Source: Phycisphaeraceae bacterium (GTDB taxonomy: Bacteria > Planctomycetota > Phycisphaerae > Phycisphaerales > UBA1924). Taken from it: a DNA stretch of 64,000 nt. The DNA lies in assembly GCA_007693965.1 (NCBI GenBank), contig RECQ01000036.1, positions 1 to 64,000 on the forward strand. The letters are read 5' to 3'. Below, piece after piece: positions 8,907 to 17,321 of this stretch. The notes below the pieces were generated by a model, which worked only from the letters and a program-made list of their open reading frames with translations, had not been told where the DNA came from and made no database searches. Position 1 is the first letter of the stretch. Each line of letters begins with the position of its first letter. The translations under genes were made by a program, and so were the position numbers.

Positions 8907-10817
8907 TTATTTCCCGGGGTCGGCCGGCGGCCGCTGTCCGCGCAGCCACACCGCGCGCAGCACGTCGTACAGCGGATCGGGCTGGTCGCCCAGCTCCCTC
9001 GTGATGCGGTCCACAGCATGGAAAGCTTCCCGGACGTCGGCGGGCGTGTCGAACTGGTGGCCGAGGTAGCCGAGGATGATGGCGCCGCTGCGGCCCATGT
9101 CATCATTGCGGGAGACGATGCCTCGTAACTGGGCCCGAACATTGTTGAGACGTTCATCGCCGGGCAGCAGGCTCTCGTCGTAGCGAACGCCGATCAGCTC
9201 CGGGTTGGTGCGCAGAAGCTGCTGCAGGTTGATCGCGGCGGAACGGAACATGCCGGCGCCGATCTGGGCGTTCACCCGTCCCACCGCCGCCATGGCGTTG
9301 CCGGGGCTCATGCGAAGGGCGCTGGTGAAGCGCTCCTCGGCGTCAAACCAGCGTCCGGACGCCAGCGCGCGCTCGCCGGCCCGCATGTGCTCGGCGAAGA
9401 GGTTGCGCTCCGGGCCCGCTGCGGGCGCGAGATTTTCAATTCGCGGCGTCACCCGGCCGAACAGCTCCTCGGCTTCCCGGATCAGATCGCCCCGGTCCAG
9501 CGTCTGGACAGGATCGAAACCACCGGCGGGACGCTGGGCCTGCCCATTTGCGTCTCTTCCGCCGGGAAGCTGCAGCTTGGATGACATCTCGCGGACGCGC
9601 CGATCGAAGTCCGGCGCCGATTCAAACTCGGGAATGGGGACGACCTCACCGGGGCGGCCCGCGCCGACACCGCGCGGTTCGGCGTCGGCAGGGCGAGTCT
9701 CGTCCATCGCATCGGGGTCGCCATCGTCACCGAACTCCGGCGCCCAGCGATTGATGAGCTCCTCCGTCGGATCGACGGCCTCGCGGTCCGGATCCGCAGC
9801 GTCGGGGGTGGCGGTCAGGCTCTCCTGAGCGCGCCGAAGCTCCGCGATGACGCTCTGATGGTCCAGCCGCTGCGATCCGACGCGCCCGGTGACGAGGCCG
9901 GGCTCGGAGCGTCCATCGGTGATGCGGCCGGTCGCGGGCTCGCGATCCAGCCGCGCGTCCGGACGAGTGGACTCGCCCTCATCCGCGGCGCCGCCACGAT
10001 CGGTGGGGGCTTGGCCGGGCGCGGGATCGCCGGGCATCTGGAGCGCCGGGTCGCGCCCGCCGCGCATCTGGGCATCCTCGATATCGCGCCGCATGAGCGG
10101 CCGGACATATCCGGGGGTCTCCTCGAGTGTCACACCCCGCAGCGGGGTGGCGAGCGAGTAGAGCATCGGACTCTCATCATCGATCCTGCCCTGCCCGAGG
10201 ATGCGCGGCGCGAGCACCTGGCCGGCGAGGTAATCGCTGGTGGAGCGCAGCGCCCCGGGACGGAGCGTGAAAGGATCAAAGCGCAGTCCGGAAAAATCTC
10301 CCTGGAAACCCGCGGCGTCGGCCATCAGGTCAGAGACCCCGGCCCCGGCCCCGGGAGAGCGCACCACGGGCAGGCCCAATCGGGCGTCGATCTGACCACC
10401 GATGGAAAGCTGCATCTGGTAGCGCAGCGCATCGGAGCCGCGAAGCTGCTGACCAGGGAGCCCATAGGCGGAGGCGAACGAATCACGCTGGAATGCGAAG
10501 ATGTCGTCGGAGCCGAGTTCGGCGCGGAAGTCGTCGGTGGCGCCGTAGTCGATGTCTCCGCGGAACCCGAAGCCGCCGGGCACATTGCCGGTGACGATGG
10601 CGTTGCGCAGCCGCAACTCTGAGACGATGTCGCGCCCCATCGGATTGATCCCGCCACGACCCTGCTGCAGGTTGGCGTCAAGAGCGCGACCATCGCCGAG
10701 CGCGTTCTGCGCCGACACCGGAGCGCCGGCGAGGATCGCGAGCAGGGCGCCGAAGCCGCAAAGCACGGGGGCCGGGATCGGGCGGACGGAAGATCGATTC
10801 TGGCGGATGTTGGGCAT
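8907..10817 (-). CDS. Exported TPR-containing protein, function unknown
   Basis: The 636-residue protein has a signal peptide (hydrophobic core APVLCGFGALLAILAGAPVSA before QNALGDG). A long, polar, low-complexity middle region rich in D, R, P and G follows, then a C-terminal TPR-like helical block (AGERALASGRWFDAEERFTS, then ALRMSPGNAMAAVGRVNAQI). TPR repeats mediate protein-protein contacts, so it may be a periplasmic or envelope scaffold. The ATG at 10817 has AGAGGA about ten bases upstream; the longer frame to 10994 adds a basic, non-signal-like stretch. It lies 173 bp downstream of the ECF sigma/anti-sigma pair in the same direction, so it could belong to that regulon. No family name is assigned. 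Confidence 0.75.
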   Translation of the reverse strand: MPNIRQNRSSVRPIPAPVLCGFGALLAILAGAPVSAQNALGDGRALDANLQQGRGGINPMGRDIVSELRLRNAIVTGNVPGGFGFRGDIDYGATDDFRAELGSDDIFAFQRDSFASAYGLPGQQLRGSDALRYQMQLSIGGQIDARLGLPVVRSPGAGAGVSDLMADAAGFQGDFSGLRFDPFTLRPGALRSTSDYLAGQVLAPRILGQGRIDDESPMLYSLATPLRGVTLEETPGYVRPLMRRDIEDAQMRGGRDPALQMPGDPAPGQAPTDRGGAADEGESTRPDARLDREPATGRITDGRSEPGLVTGRVGSQRLDHQSVIAELRRAQESLTATPDAADPDREAVDPTEELINRWAPEFGDDGDPDAMDETRPADAEPRGVGAGRPGEVVPIPEFESAPDFDRRVREMSSKLQLPGGRDANGQAQRPAGGFDPVQTLDRGDLIREAEELFGRVTPRIENLAPAAGPERNLFAEHMRAGERALASGRWFDAEERFTSALRMSPGNAMAAVGRVNAQIGAGMFRSAAINLQQLLRTNPELIGVRYDESLLPGDERLNNVRAQLRGIVSRNDDMGRSGAIILGYLGHQFDTPADVREAFHAVDRITRELGDQPDPLYDVLRAVWLRGQRPPADPGK

Positions 10818-10990
10818 GGCCTGATTCCTCTCGGCGAACTCTAGCCGCGGGACGAGCCGGACGCGTGGTTTTTTAGCGCTGCGGGCCTCCGACCCGGGCG
10901 GATGGCCCGGACGGGGTGTCCGACTGAGGTTATGTCTTGAGGCAACCGAGGACGCTACGCACAACATCGGCAGCGCCAGGCGGCCGATGC

Positions 10991-11902
10991 TCACTCGGCC
11001 TCGCCGCCGGAGCAGCCGAGCGCCCGGCGGATGGAGCCTGCGACATCGGGGTCACACGAGACGACGTAGTAGATCAGGTCGTTGGAGCGCCAGCAATAAA
11101 TCGGCGGCTGCGACTGATCATTGCGGGGAACCTGGTAGCAGCGATCATCATCGATCTGGATCAGCGGCGTCTCCCGATCCTTCTGGATGAAGAGGCTGAA
11201 GTAAGAGCCCTCTTCTCCGACGCGGCGGTAGATTGCCTGCACGGCCTGATCGCCTCCGGGAATCTTGCATCTGCCGACACCTACCAACTCGTATTGGACA
11301 TGATCAAGACAGAGCCATGAGAAATCGACGCCGAGATACTTGGTCAGAAATGCTTGCGCCTCATCGGTCTCGTTGATGCTCAATTTCCGAGAGAGATAGT
11401 CGTCTGTCGCGAGGCATCGATCGTGCTCGCGTTCGACATGGGCGATGATGGAGGAGCGGAACGCATCACCGAAGATATCCACAGGGGCGTCCCCGAGACG
11501 GCCGCGCTGCGAAGCGATAAGAAAGACGGAGACCATGACGAGCAGGACCGCCGCCACGGCGCTCCAGCGCCGGGCGCCCGCCCAGAAACTGCGTTGCGTC
11601 GTCGCCGGTCCGCCAACGGTCGCCGGCGTGTCCACCCCGGCTTGCTCCGCGAACAGGGCGAGCACGCCGGCGCGCACGGAGTCGGGCGCCGGCTCGCCGG
11701 CCATGACGCGGCTGACCGCCTGGCGCAGCGACATGTCAGTCTCGATGCGCCCTCGATCGTCCGGATGGGACGAGAGACGCTGCTCGAGCTCGCGCTGCTG
11801 GGCCGGGGTGAGTTCATCATCGGCGGCGCAACGGAGCAGTTCGCTCACGCTGAGCTGCTCGGGCAGCCGGTCGTTCTCGTTGTGGGGCCGCTGTTCACTC
11901 AC
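10991..11902 (-). CDS. Membrane anti-sigma factor (ECF partner)
   Basis: The 303-residue protein has a short acidic N-terminal cytoplasmic region containing LLRCAADDELTPAQQRELEQ (about 22-41), typical of planctomycete anti-sigma factors. A single membrane segment at about 114-130 follows, then an extracytoplasmic domain with several cysteines and aromatic residues. It starts at a GTG (11902) inside the end of the upstream sigma gene; the two frames overlap by 8 bp, which suggests translational coupling and binding of the two products. It would hold the sigma factor at the membrane until an envelope signal releases it. The N-terminus has no clear HxxxCxxC zinc motif, so the assignment rests on topology and context. 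Confidence 0.8.
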   Translation of the reverse strand: MSEQRPHNENDRLPEQLSVSELLRCAADDELTPAQQRELEQRLSSHPDDRGRIETDMSLRQAVSRVMAGEPAPDSVRAGVLALFAEQAGVDTPATVGGPATTQRSFWAGARRWSAVAAVLLVMVSVFLIASQRGRLGDAPVDIFGDAFRSSIIAHVEREHDRCLATDDYLSRKLSINETDEAQAFLTKYLGVDFSWLCLDHVQYELVGVGRCKIPGGDQAVQAIYRRVGEEGSYFSLFIQKDRETPLIQIDDDRCYQVPRNDQSQPPIYCWRSNDLIYYVVSCDPDVAGSIRRALGCSGGEAE

Positions 11903-12461
11903 CTGAGGACACCTCGCCTGCCCGCACCCCCAGCTCGTTGACGACGCCCTCCAGCGACACGGCCAGCATCTGCCTGGCGCGGTGCAGCCGACTCATCACG
12001 GTGCCGATCGGAAGCTCCATCACCTCGGCGATCTGCCGATACTTGAGCCCCTCGACGCCCCAGAGCAGGAGAATGACCCGGAACTCCGGACGCAGGTCGT
12101 CGATGGCGGCCTTCAGCCGCTCGTCCACCTGCTCCCAATCCAGGGATTTGAGGTTCCAGGCGGGCGTCGCCGCCCCCGGCTCGGGAGAGCCGGCGTCCGG
12201 GCTGTAGAAATCTCCCACGGCGGTCGGCGCGCGGGACTCGCGTTTGAGTCGCGTCCGATGCACGTTGTGAAGAATCGTAAAGAGCCACGGACGAATGCCT
12301 CCACCTTTTTCTTCGAAGCGTTCCGCCCATTTGAGCGCACGCAGATACGTCTCCTGAACAAGATCCCCGGCGATGTCCGGATCAGCGGCCAGGTGCATGG
12401 CCATCCGATGCACCGAGTCGAGGTGCTCAAGGGCGAGTCTTTCAAACTCCGATCGCTCCAC
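11895..12461 (-). CDS. ECF-family RNA polymerase sigma factor
   Basis: The 188-residue protein shows sigma region 2 (DIAGDLVQETYLRALKWAER, then GIRPWLFTILHNVHRTRL) and region 4 (LRPEFRVILLLWGVEGLKYR, then QIAEVMELPIGTVMSRLHRA), with a short linker between. This is a standard extracytoplasmic-function sigma of RpoE type directing transcription of an envelope-responsive regulon. Start is the GTG at 12461, preceded by AGAGGA at about 8 bases. The anti-sigma gene overlaps its 3' end by 8 bp. Its own promoter is not evident in the 110 bp upstream. Confidence 0.95.
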   Translation of the reverse strand: MERSEFERLALEHLDSVHRMAMHLAADPDIAGDLVQETYLRALKWAERFEEKGGGIRPWLFTILHNVHRTRLKRESRAPTAVGDFYSPDAGSPEPGAATPAWNLKSLDWEQVDERLKAAIDDLRPEFRVILLLWGVEGLKYRQIAEVMELPIGTVMSRLHRARQMLAVSLEGVVNELGVRAGEVSSGE

Positions 12462-12571
12462 GCGACGGTCCTCTCGCCGAAAGGGTAAACAGTCAGAAAC
12501 GCAGTCCTATTCCTCTTCTACACGATTCCCGGGCGGGTAGTCCATATCCCCCCGCGCAGGCCGCACAATCC

Positions 12572-15500
12572 CTACGACCTGCCATCCAGCCCATCTTCAC
12601 CTGAATAGCGTTCCCGTGCGCGCCGCTTGGCGTCGAGCAGGCTTGATGCGCCGCCCGCATCGGGGGGCTTCTCGGACTTCAGGGCGGGTTTTTCCGCCTT
12701 CCGCTCCGAACCGCCCTGGCCGCTGGCGGCCCGCAGGGCGTCGCGGACCGTCTGGCGACGCTGCCGCTCCATCTCCACATCCGTCTGGTTCGGTCGGCCG
12801 GAAGCCTGCGTCGTCGCCGGGACGACGGGAATCGATCGATCCCGCTCACGTCGTGGAGCGGCCGGAGATGCCTGCCCCTCGGAATCCCGCGCGCCGGATT
12901 CACCCCGGGCGGTTCGTGTGACCCCGCGCAGCCGCGAGGCCGTCTCCGCGGCGGCGGCGCTGCGCTGCTGCAGGGCGCCCGTCGCCTGGCGACGCCACTC
13001 ATCCGCCACCTCGCGCGTGACCAGCCGGTCCCACGCCACCCGCCTGGTGGCGACGTCCAGCAGCAGCACCAGCAGGCACCAGATCATCAGCGTGCGCCAG
13101 ATCGGTGTCGCCGCCCGCACCGGCTGCAGGTCGGCGCGGTTGAACAGGTCCGCCCGCTCGGGGCGATCCGAATCGAGCACCCTCCCGCCCGTCTCCTCCG
13201 CGATGCGGCTGAGGAAGCCGATGTCCGACTGCAGGCGCCGGAACTCGGCCCCGATGGAACGAGAGACGCCGCCGATCACCGGGGGCATCGCCTGCCCCCC
13301 CTGCCGAGGCGTGAGCGCGATGATGTAGTTGCCGCTGGCCTCCGCGTCGATGGTCGTCTCGTACAGGCCGGGGCCGGTCTGGCTGAGGCGGATGTCGCGC
13401 GGCGTGGCGTCGTCGGGGGCGTAGACGGCGCCGGGAACCGTGAGCATGTCCAGCGGGGCGCCATCATCGTCCAGCGCCTCGTAGCGGATGCGCAGTCGAT
13501 CATCAACGACCTCGGTCGAGAGCTGGGTGGCGCCCGCTGTCGTGGGACGCGAGACGCTACGAGCCACCTGCGTCCACAGCGCCGCAAATCCCTCCCAGCC
13601 ACCTTCAAGCCACGGCCGGGCCCAGTCGTAGGTGTCCGAGGTGAACGCCGCGACCTGACCGAGGCCGACGTTCCAGTGCGCCAGCAGCGGCTCGCCCTCG
13701 GACGTATACGCCGCGTAGGTGATCGTCGGCTCTTCGCGCTCCTGCGTCAGCACCACACCGCGAAGCTGCGGCCACTGCCGCGGCACGCCCGCCATCAGCG
13801 GCGAACCGCTCGCCGGCACCACCGGCGTGAAGAGCCCCTCCCGCACCAGCGGCCTGCGGATCACACGGATTTCGTTGATGAAGATGCGAGGCAGCCCGTA
13901 AGGATCGAGCACGCGGTGGAACTTCCCGCCGCCGGCGTCGGCGATGCCCTGGAGGGTCGGCACGTCCGCCATGTCGCCGACCGCAATGGTGGTGACGGTG
14001 ATGCCCTGCGCGGACAGCCGCTCGGCAATGGAGAAGCCGTAATTCGGATCGCCGCGCGAAACGCCGTCAGAGAGCACGATCACGTGTCGCACGTTGGCGT
14101 CCACGCCCTCGAGCTGGCGTCCTGCGTAATCCAGAGCCGGGTAGAGATCGGTGCCGCCTCCCGGCGTGAGCCGGCGCACGCGATCGGCTGCATCCTGCGG
14201 GTTCGAGTTCGGCCCCAGCGGGACGACCTCGCGCTGAACGTGATTGAACTCGAGCACGCCCACCAGATCCTGCGGGTCGAGCGACTCAATGGCGAGTGCC
14301 GCGGCCTCGTTGGCGATCTCCTGCTGGGTGCGCATGCCGCCGAGCACGCGCATCGCCATCGACCCCGAGGTGTCGAGCACGATCATGATCGCGGCCGACG
14401 GCTTAATGAGCTGCTCGGGGATCTCCAGGCCGACGGGCAGGATGGGCTCGATGGGCGAGCCGCGCCAGCCGCCGGCGCCGAAGGACGCCGGGCCGCCCGC
14501 CATCACCAGCCCGCCGCCGAGGCGGTTCACATAATCGGCGAGCAGTGACTGCGTTCGCCGCGGCAGCTCGTCGGCGCCGACGTTGTTCAGGATCACCAGG
14601 TCGTAGGCGTGCAGCGAGAGCAGGTCGGAGGGCGCTGCGGCGGGATGGACCATCTCCACCTCCAACCCGGCCCGCTGCAGGGCGCCGGCGAGGAACCGCC
14701 CCGGTCCGTCGGGGTCGCCCTCGCCTGCGCCGTCAACGATCAGCACCGAGCCTCGCCCGGGCGTGACGGTGAAGGCCTCGGCTCTGTTGTTGGCCAGAAC
14801 GGTGTCCATCGCCGGATCATCCGGCTCGAAGACGGCCTCGAAGCGGTGCAGCGTGCGCTCGTCGAGTTTCACTTCAACGAGCTCGACGTGTCGCCCGGGC
14901 TCCAGCTCCAGCCGACGTCCCGCGCTGGGGCGACCCGGGCTGAGATCGATCCGTTCGCCCTCACGAGAGAGAAAGAGCGTGCCACTGGCGGGCCCGATAG
15001 CGCGCATTCCGATGCGCACCATGACCGTCGATTCACTCTGCGCCTGCGGCGGGGCGTCGAGGAACTCGATCATCACTTCGCGGCGAATGTTGAAGGAGAG
15101 CGGGACGACGTCGATGGGCGTGCCGGCGCGAGAGGCCGCACCGCCGCCGCCGGATGCTTCACGTGCCGCGGCGAGGGCGTCGCCTGCGGTCTGATTGCCG
15201 TCGCTGATCAGCACGAATCGCCGGGCGGCGTCGGGCGGGGCCACCGCGGAGGCGAGACGGATCGCCTCGGCGATGTTCGTCCCCTCGACCATGCGCACGT
15301 CGAGGGGCGCATCCTGAAGTGTGAAGTCGCCGGAGACGCCCGGCGGGAAGGGCGTCAGCAACGCTGCGGCGGCGCCGTCGAATGCGATGAGGCCGAAGAG
15401 GTCTTCATGACGCCGGTCCTGCGTCGCCTGCATCAGCCAGTCGCGCATCCACTGCACAGATGTGAGCGGGCGCCCCTCGGAATCGGTCCCGTAGTCCACG

Positions 15501-15742
15501 AAGCTGCGCGCCGAGTCGGAGACGTCGATCAGGGCGATCACCGCAAGACGCTCGGTGGTGCGCACGGCGCTGGCCCCGGCGAGCATGCCCGCGATGAGGG
15601 CGATGAGCAGCGCCCGCAGCACCACGCTCGACCACGCCCGGGCCCGGCTCATGGTGTGGAACCAGCGCAGGGCCAGCCACCCCAGCGGGATCGCCAGGAG
15701 AATCAGCAGCAGCCAGAGGGGTTGCTCGAAGCTGAGTCCCAT
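12572..15742 (-). CDS. Large VWA-domain membrane protein with two VWA-like regions
   Basis: The 1056-residue protein opens with two membrane segments (about 9-27 and 40-62). A VWA-like region begins VIALIDVSDSARSF, and after a glutamine-amidotransferase-like stretch (LSLHAYDLVILNNVGADELP) there is a canonical VWA domain with MIDAS motif D-T-S-G-S (IMIVLDTSGSM). A C-terminal hydrophobic segment (TLMIWCLLVLLLDVATRR) precedes a charged, probably disordered tail of about 180 residues. It resembles BatA/BatB-related proteins seen with MoxR systems, though here it lies 8 kb from that cluster. The ATG at 15742 is chosen because the signal-like segment follows; upstream codons to 15934 encode a simple repeat. 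There is no Shine-Dalgarno, but TACACT ends 6 bases before the ATG. Confidence 0.85.
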   Translation of the reverse strand: MGLSFEQPLWLLLILLAIPLGWLALRWFHTMSRARAWSSVVLRALLIALIAGMLAGASAVRTTERLAVIALIDVSDSARSFVDYGTDSEGRPLTSVQWMRDWLMQATQDRRHEDLFGLIAFDGAAAALLTPFPPGVSGDFTLQDAPLDVRMVEGTNIAEAIRLASAVAPPDAARRFVLISDGNQTAGDALAAAREASGGGGAASRAGTPIDVVPLSFNIRREVMIEFLDAPPQAQSESTVMVRIGMRAIGPASGTLFLSREGERIDLSPGRPSAGRRLELEPGRHVELVEVKLDERTLHRFEAVFEPDDPAMDTVLANNRAEAFTVTPGRGSVLIVDGAGEGDPDGPGRFLAGALQRAGLEVEMVHPAAAPSDLLSLHAYDLVILNNVGADELPRRTQSLLADYVNRLGGGLVMAGGPASFGAGGWRGSPIEPILPVGLEIPEQLIKPSAAIMIVLDTSGSMAMRVLGGMRTQQEIANEAAALAIESLDPQDLVGVLEFNHVQREVVPLGPNSNPQDAADRVRRLTPGGGTDLYPALDYAGRQLEGVDANVRHVIVLSDGVSRGDPNYGFSIAERLSAQGITVTTIAVGDMADVPTLQGIADAGGGKFHRVLDPYGLPRIFINEIRVIRRPLVREGLFTPVVPASGSPLMAGVPRQWPQLRGVVLTQEREEPTITYAAYTSEGEPLLAHWNVGLGQVAAFTSDTYDWARPWLEGGWEGFAALWTQVARSVSRPTTAGATQLSTEVVDDRLRIRYEALDDDGAPLDMLTVPGAVYAPDDATPRDIRLSQTGPGLYETTIDAEASGNYIIALTPRQGGQAMPPVIGGVSRSIGAEFRRLQSDIGFLSRIAEETGGRVLDSDRPERADLFNRADLQPVRAATPIWRTLMIWCLLVLLLDVATRRVAWDRLVTREVADEWRRQATGALQQRSAAAAETASRLRGVTRTARGESGARDSEGQASPAAPRRERDRSIPVVPATTQASGRPNQTDVEMERQRRQTVRDALRAASGQGGSERKAEKPALKSEKPPDAGGASSLLDAKRRARERYSGEDGLDGRS

Positions 15743-15801
15743 GGCGGAAGTGTAGGAAGCGGGAATGAGCAGGTGAATGGGTGAGGGGTGAGCTGTGAGC
15801 G

Positions 15802-15848
15802 GTGAGTGGGTGAGTGGGTGAGTGGGTGAGTGGGTGAGTGGGTGAGTC
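15802..15848. repeat. GTGAGTGG 8-bp tandem repeat
   Basis: Five perfect copies of GTGAGTGG and a partial sixth occupy this stretch, and degenerate GTGAG words extend leftward to about 15771. It lies just upstream of the large VWA gene (on its leader side). On the opposite strand the unit reads CCACTCAC. It could vary in copy number by slippage and alter spacing of upstream signals, but no function is shown. Confidence 0.8.
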
Positions 15849-15866
15849 CTTGATTCGTACAGGTCC

Positions 15867-15892
15867 CAGCGAGCCGGGGCGTCCCGCCCCGA
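15867..15892 (-). repeat. REP-like 26-bp palindromic repeat, copy 1
   Basis: The 26 bases are the exact reverse complement of 17244-17269. The repeat contains a hairpin, CGGGGCG-GGA-CGCCCCG, followed by GCTCGCTG. The two copies flank the ChaN gene in opposite orientations. Perfect identity over 26 bases in two non-coding spots supports a dispersed REP-type element. The 359-bp gap 15743-16101 holds this and the tandem repeat; nothing else was recognised in it. Confidence 0.75.
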
Positions 15893-16101
15893 GCATGGTC
15901 GAAGCCGAGCGGCGCGAAGTCGCACTTTCTCCATATGCGCCGATGCGAGAAAGACGATGACCGGGGATGTTCGAAGACATCAAAAGAACCAGGGGACGCA
16001 CGCTGGCAGGACGCACAATCCGACGAGGCTGTGTACCTTGCGCGTTTTTCTCTCCTGCCGAGGCACCGGCGTGACGCGCCCGTGAATGGAGCCAGCTCAG
16101 C

Positions 16102-17214
16102 ATGCCCCAACATCTCACACAGTTCGTCCGCCCATCTGTTCATCGTGGCTTGTGCCTCTTGGCCCTCCTCACGCTGCTCGGCTCATTCGGTTGCGCCGGC
16201 CGCAGTGCGTTCGATGCGCTTCCGGCGCCGCTCGGCCCGGAGCGCATCGCGCCGGAGCTGACACACGAGCATGCGCGCGAGCTGCCCATGTTCCGCGGGC
16301 GCGATGGCGCTCCGATCGGCTGGGGCGATCTGATGAGCGCTGTCGCACGGGCCGATGTGATCATGCTCGGCGAGCAGCACGACGACGCCCTGGGCCACGA
16401 AGTGCAGCGCGTCATACTCACCGACGCCCTCGCGGCCCGGCCGCGCGGCTACGCCCTTTCGCTGGAAATGCTCGAGCGGGATGAGCAGATCCTGGTGGAC
16501 GACTTTCTCGAAGGGATCATCGACCAGCCCACGTTCGTGCGGCTGACGCACTCGGCGAACTGGGCGGGCGAAGGGAGCTGGAACGCGTGGTACCAGCCGA
16601 TCATTGATGTGGCGATGGAGGCGGGGGCGCCGGTGATCGCGGCAAATGCGCCGCGCCGATATGTGCGTCTGGCGCGCACGGACGGCTACGACAGGCTCGA
16701 CCGGCTGCCGCGCGAGCGTCGGGCTTTCTTCGATCGGCCGAAGCGACTGCCAGAAGACGCATACCGCGATCGCTTCTTTGCGCTCATGGGCTCGATGTCG
16801 CACGGCGAGCACGTGATGGATGAATCGCGCATCGAGGCGATCTTCCGTTCGCAGATGGTGTGGGACGCGACGATGGCGGCGTCGATCGTGCGTGCGCAGC
16901 GCAGGCATGGCCGCGCGATCGTGCATCTGGTGGGTCAGTTTCACAGCGACTTCGAGGGCGGAATCGTGACGGAGCTGCGCCGGCGGGCGCCGGGGATGCG
17001 GATTTTGACGGTGTCGATGCAGCGGCGGGATGAGCATGCGTTGCAGGAAGAAGATATTGGACGGGCGGACATCGTCATCCACACCGGCGCGCGGCCGGAG
17101 CCGGAGATCGAGGAAGGGGATGAGGACGAGGCGGAGTCGGAGGCTGCGTCTGATGATGAGGTGGATGGCGAACCTGCGGATGTCGAGCCCTTGGAAGTGG
17201 CGCCACACTGGTGA
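16102..17214 (+). CDS. ChaN-family lipoprotein
   Basis: The 370-residue protein has a lipoprotein signal ending LLGSFGC31 (lipobox), so it is probably anchored in a membrane. The mature part matches ChaN/DUF399 proteins: VIMLGEQHDDALGHEVQ near the start, SLEMLERDEQ, WNAWYQPIIDVA and VHLVGQFHSDFEGG near the end. This family belongs to the Tiki/TraB/EreA-like superfamily; ChaN itself binds haem and is linked to iron uptake. The conserved GE-x-H and H residues are present. The C-terminal 50 residues are acidic and low-complexity. A GGAG lies about 11 bases before the ATG. It stands alone, flanked by inverted copies of a 26-bp repeat. Confidence 0.88.
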   Translation: MPQHLTQFVRPSVHRGLCLLALLTLLGSFGCAGRSAFDALPAPLGPERIAPELTHEHARELPMFRGRDGAPIGWGDLMSAVARADVIMLGEQHDDALGHEVQRVILTDALAARPRGYALSLEMLERDEQILVDDFLEGIIDQPTFVRLTHSANWAGEGSWNAWYQPIIDVAMEAGAPVIAANAPRRYVRLARTDGYDRLDRLPRERRAFFDRPKRLPEDAYRDRFFALMGSMSHGEHVMDESRIEAIFRSQMVWDATMAASIVRAQRRHGRAIVHLVGQFHSDFEGGIVTELRRRAPGMRILTVSMQRRDEHALQEEDIGRADIVIHTGARPEPEIEEGDEDEAESEAASDDEVDGEPADVEPLEVAPHW

Positions 17215-17243
17215 ATGGGGGGCCGGGCTGGGCGGACGCTTCT

Positions 17244-17269
17244 TCGGGGCGGGACGCCCCGGCTCGCTG
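17244..17269 (+). repeat. REP-like 26-bp palindromic repeat, copy 2
   Basis: This is the exact reverse complement of 15867-15892. It sits between the ChaN stop and the RimO start, containing the CGGGGCG-GGA-CGCCCCG hairpin. There is no T-run after the hairpin, so it is not a typical intrinsic terminator, although it could slow exonucleases or polymerase. Confidence 0.75.
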
Positions 17270-17321
17270 TGTCACAACCTTCACCCACCCGCTCGCTGCT
17301 TCCCTCCTACACTTCACGCCT

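Noticed and set aside
15802-15848. Possible CRISPR-like array
   Set aside because: Units are 8 bp and directly tandem, without spacers of the right size.
16183-17208. Long minus-strand frame opposite the ChaN gene
   Set aside because: The plus strand has a lipobox and family motifs; the opposite frame has none.
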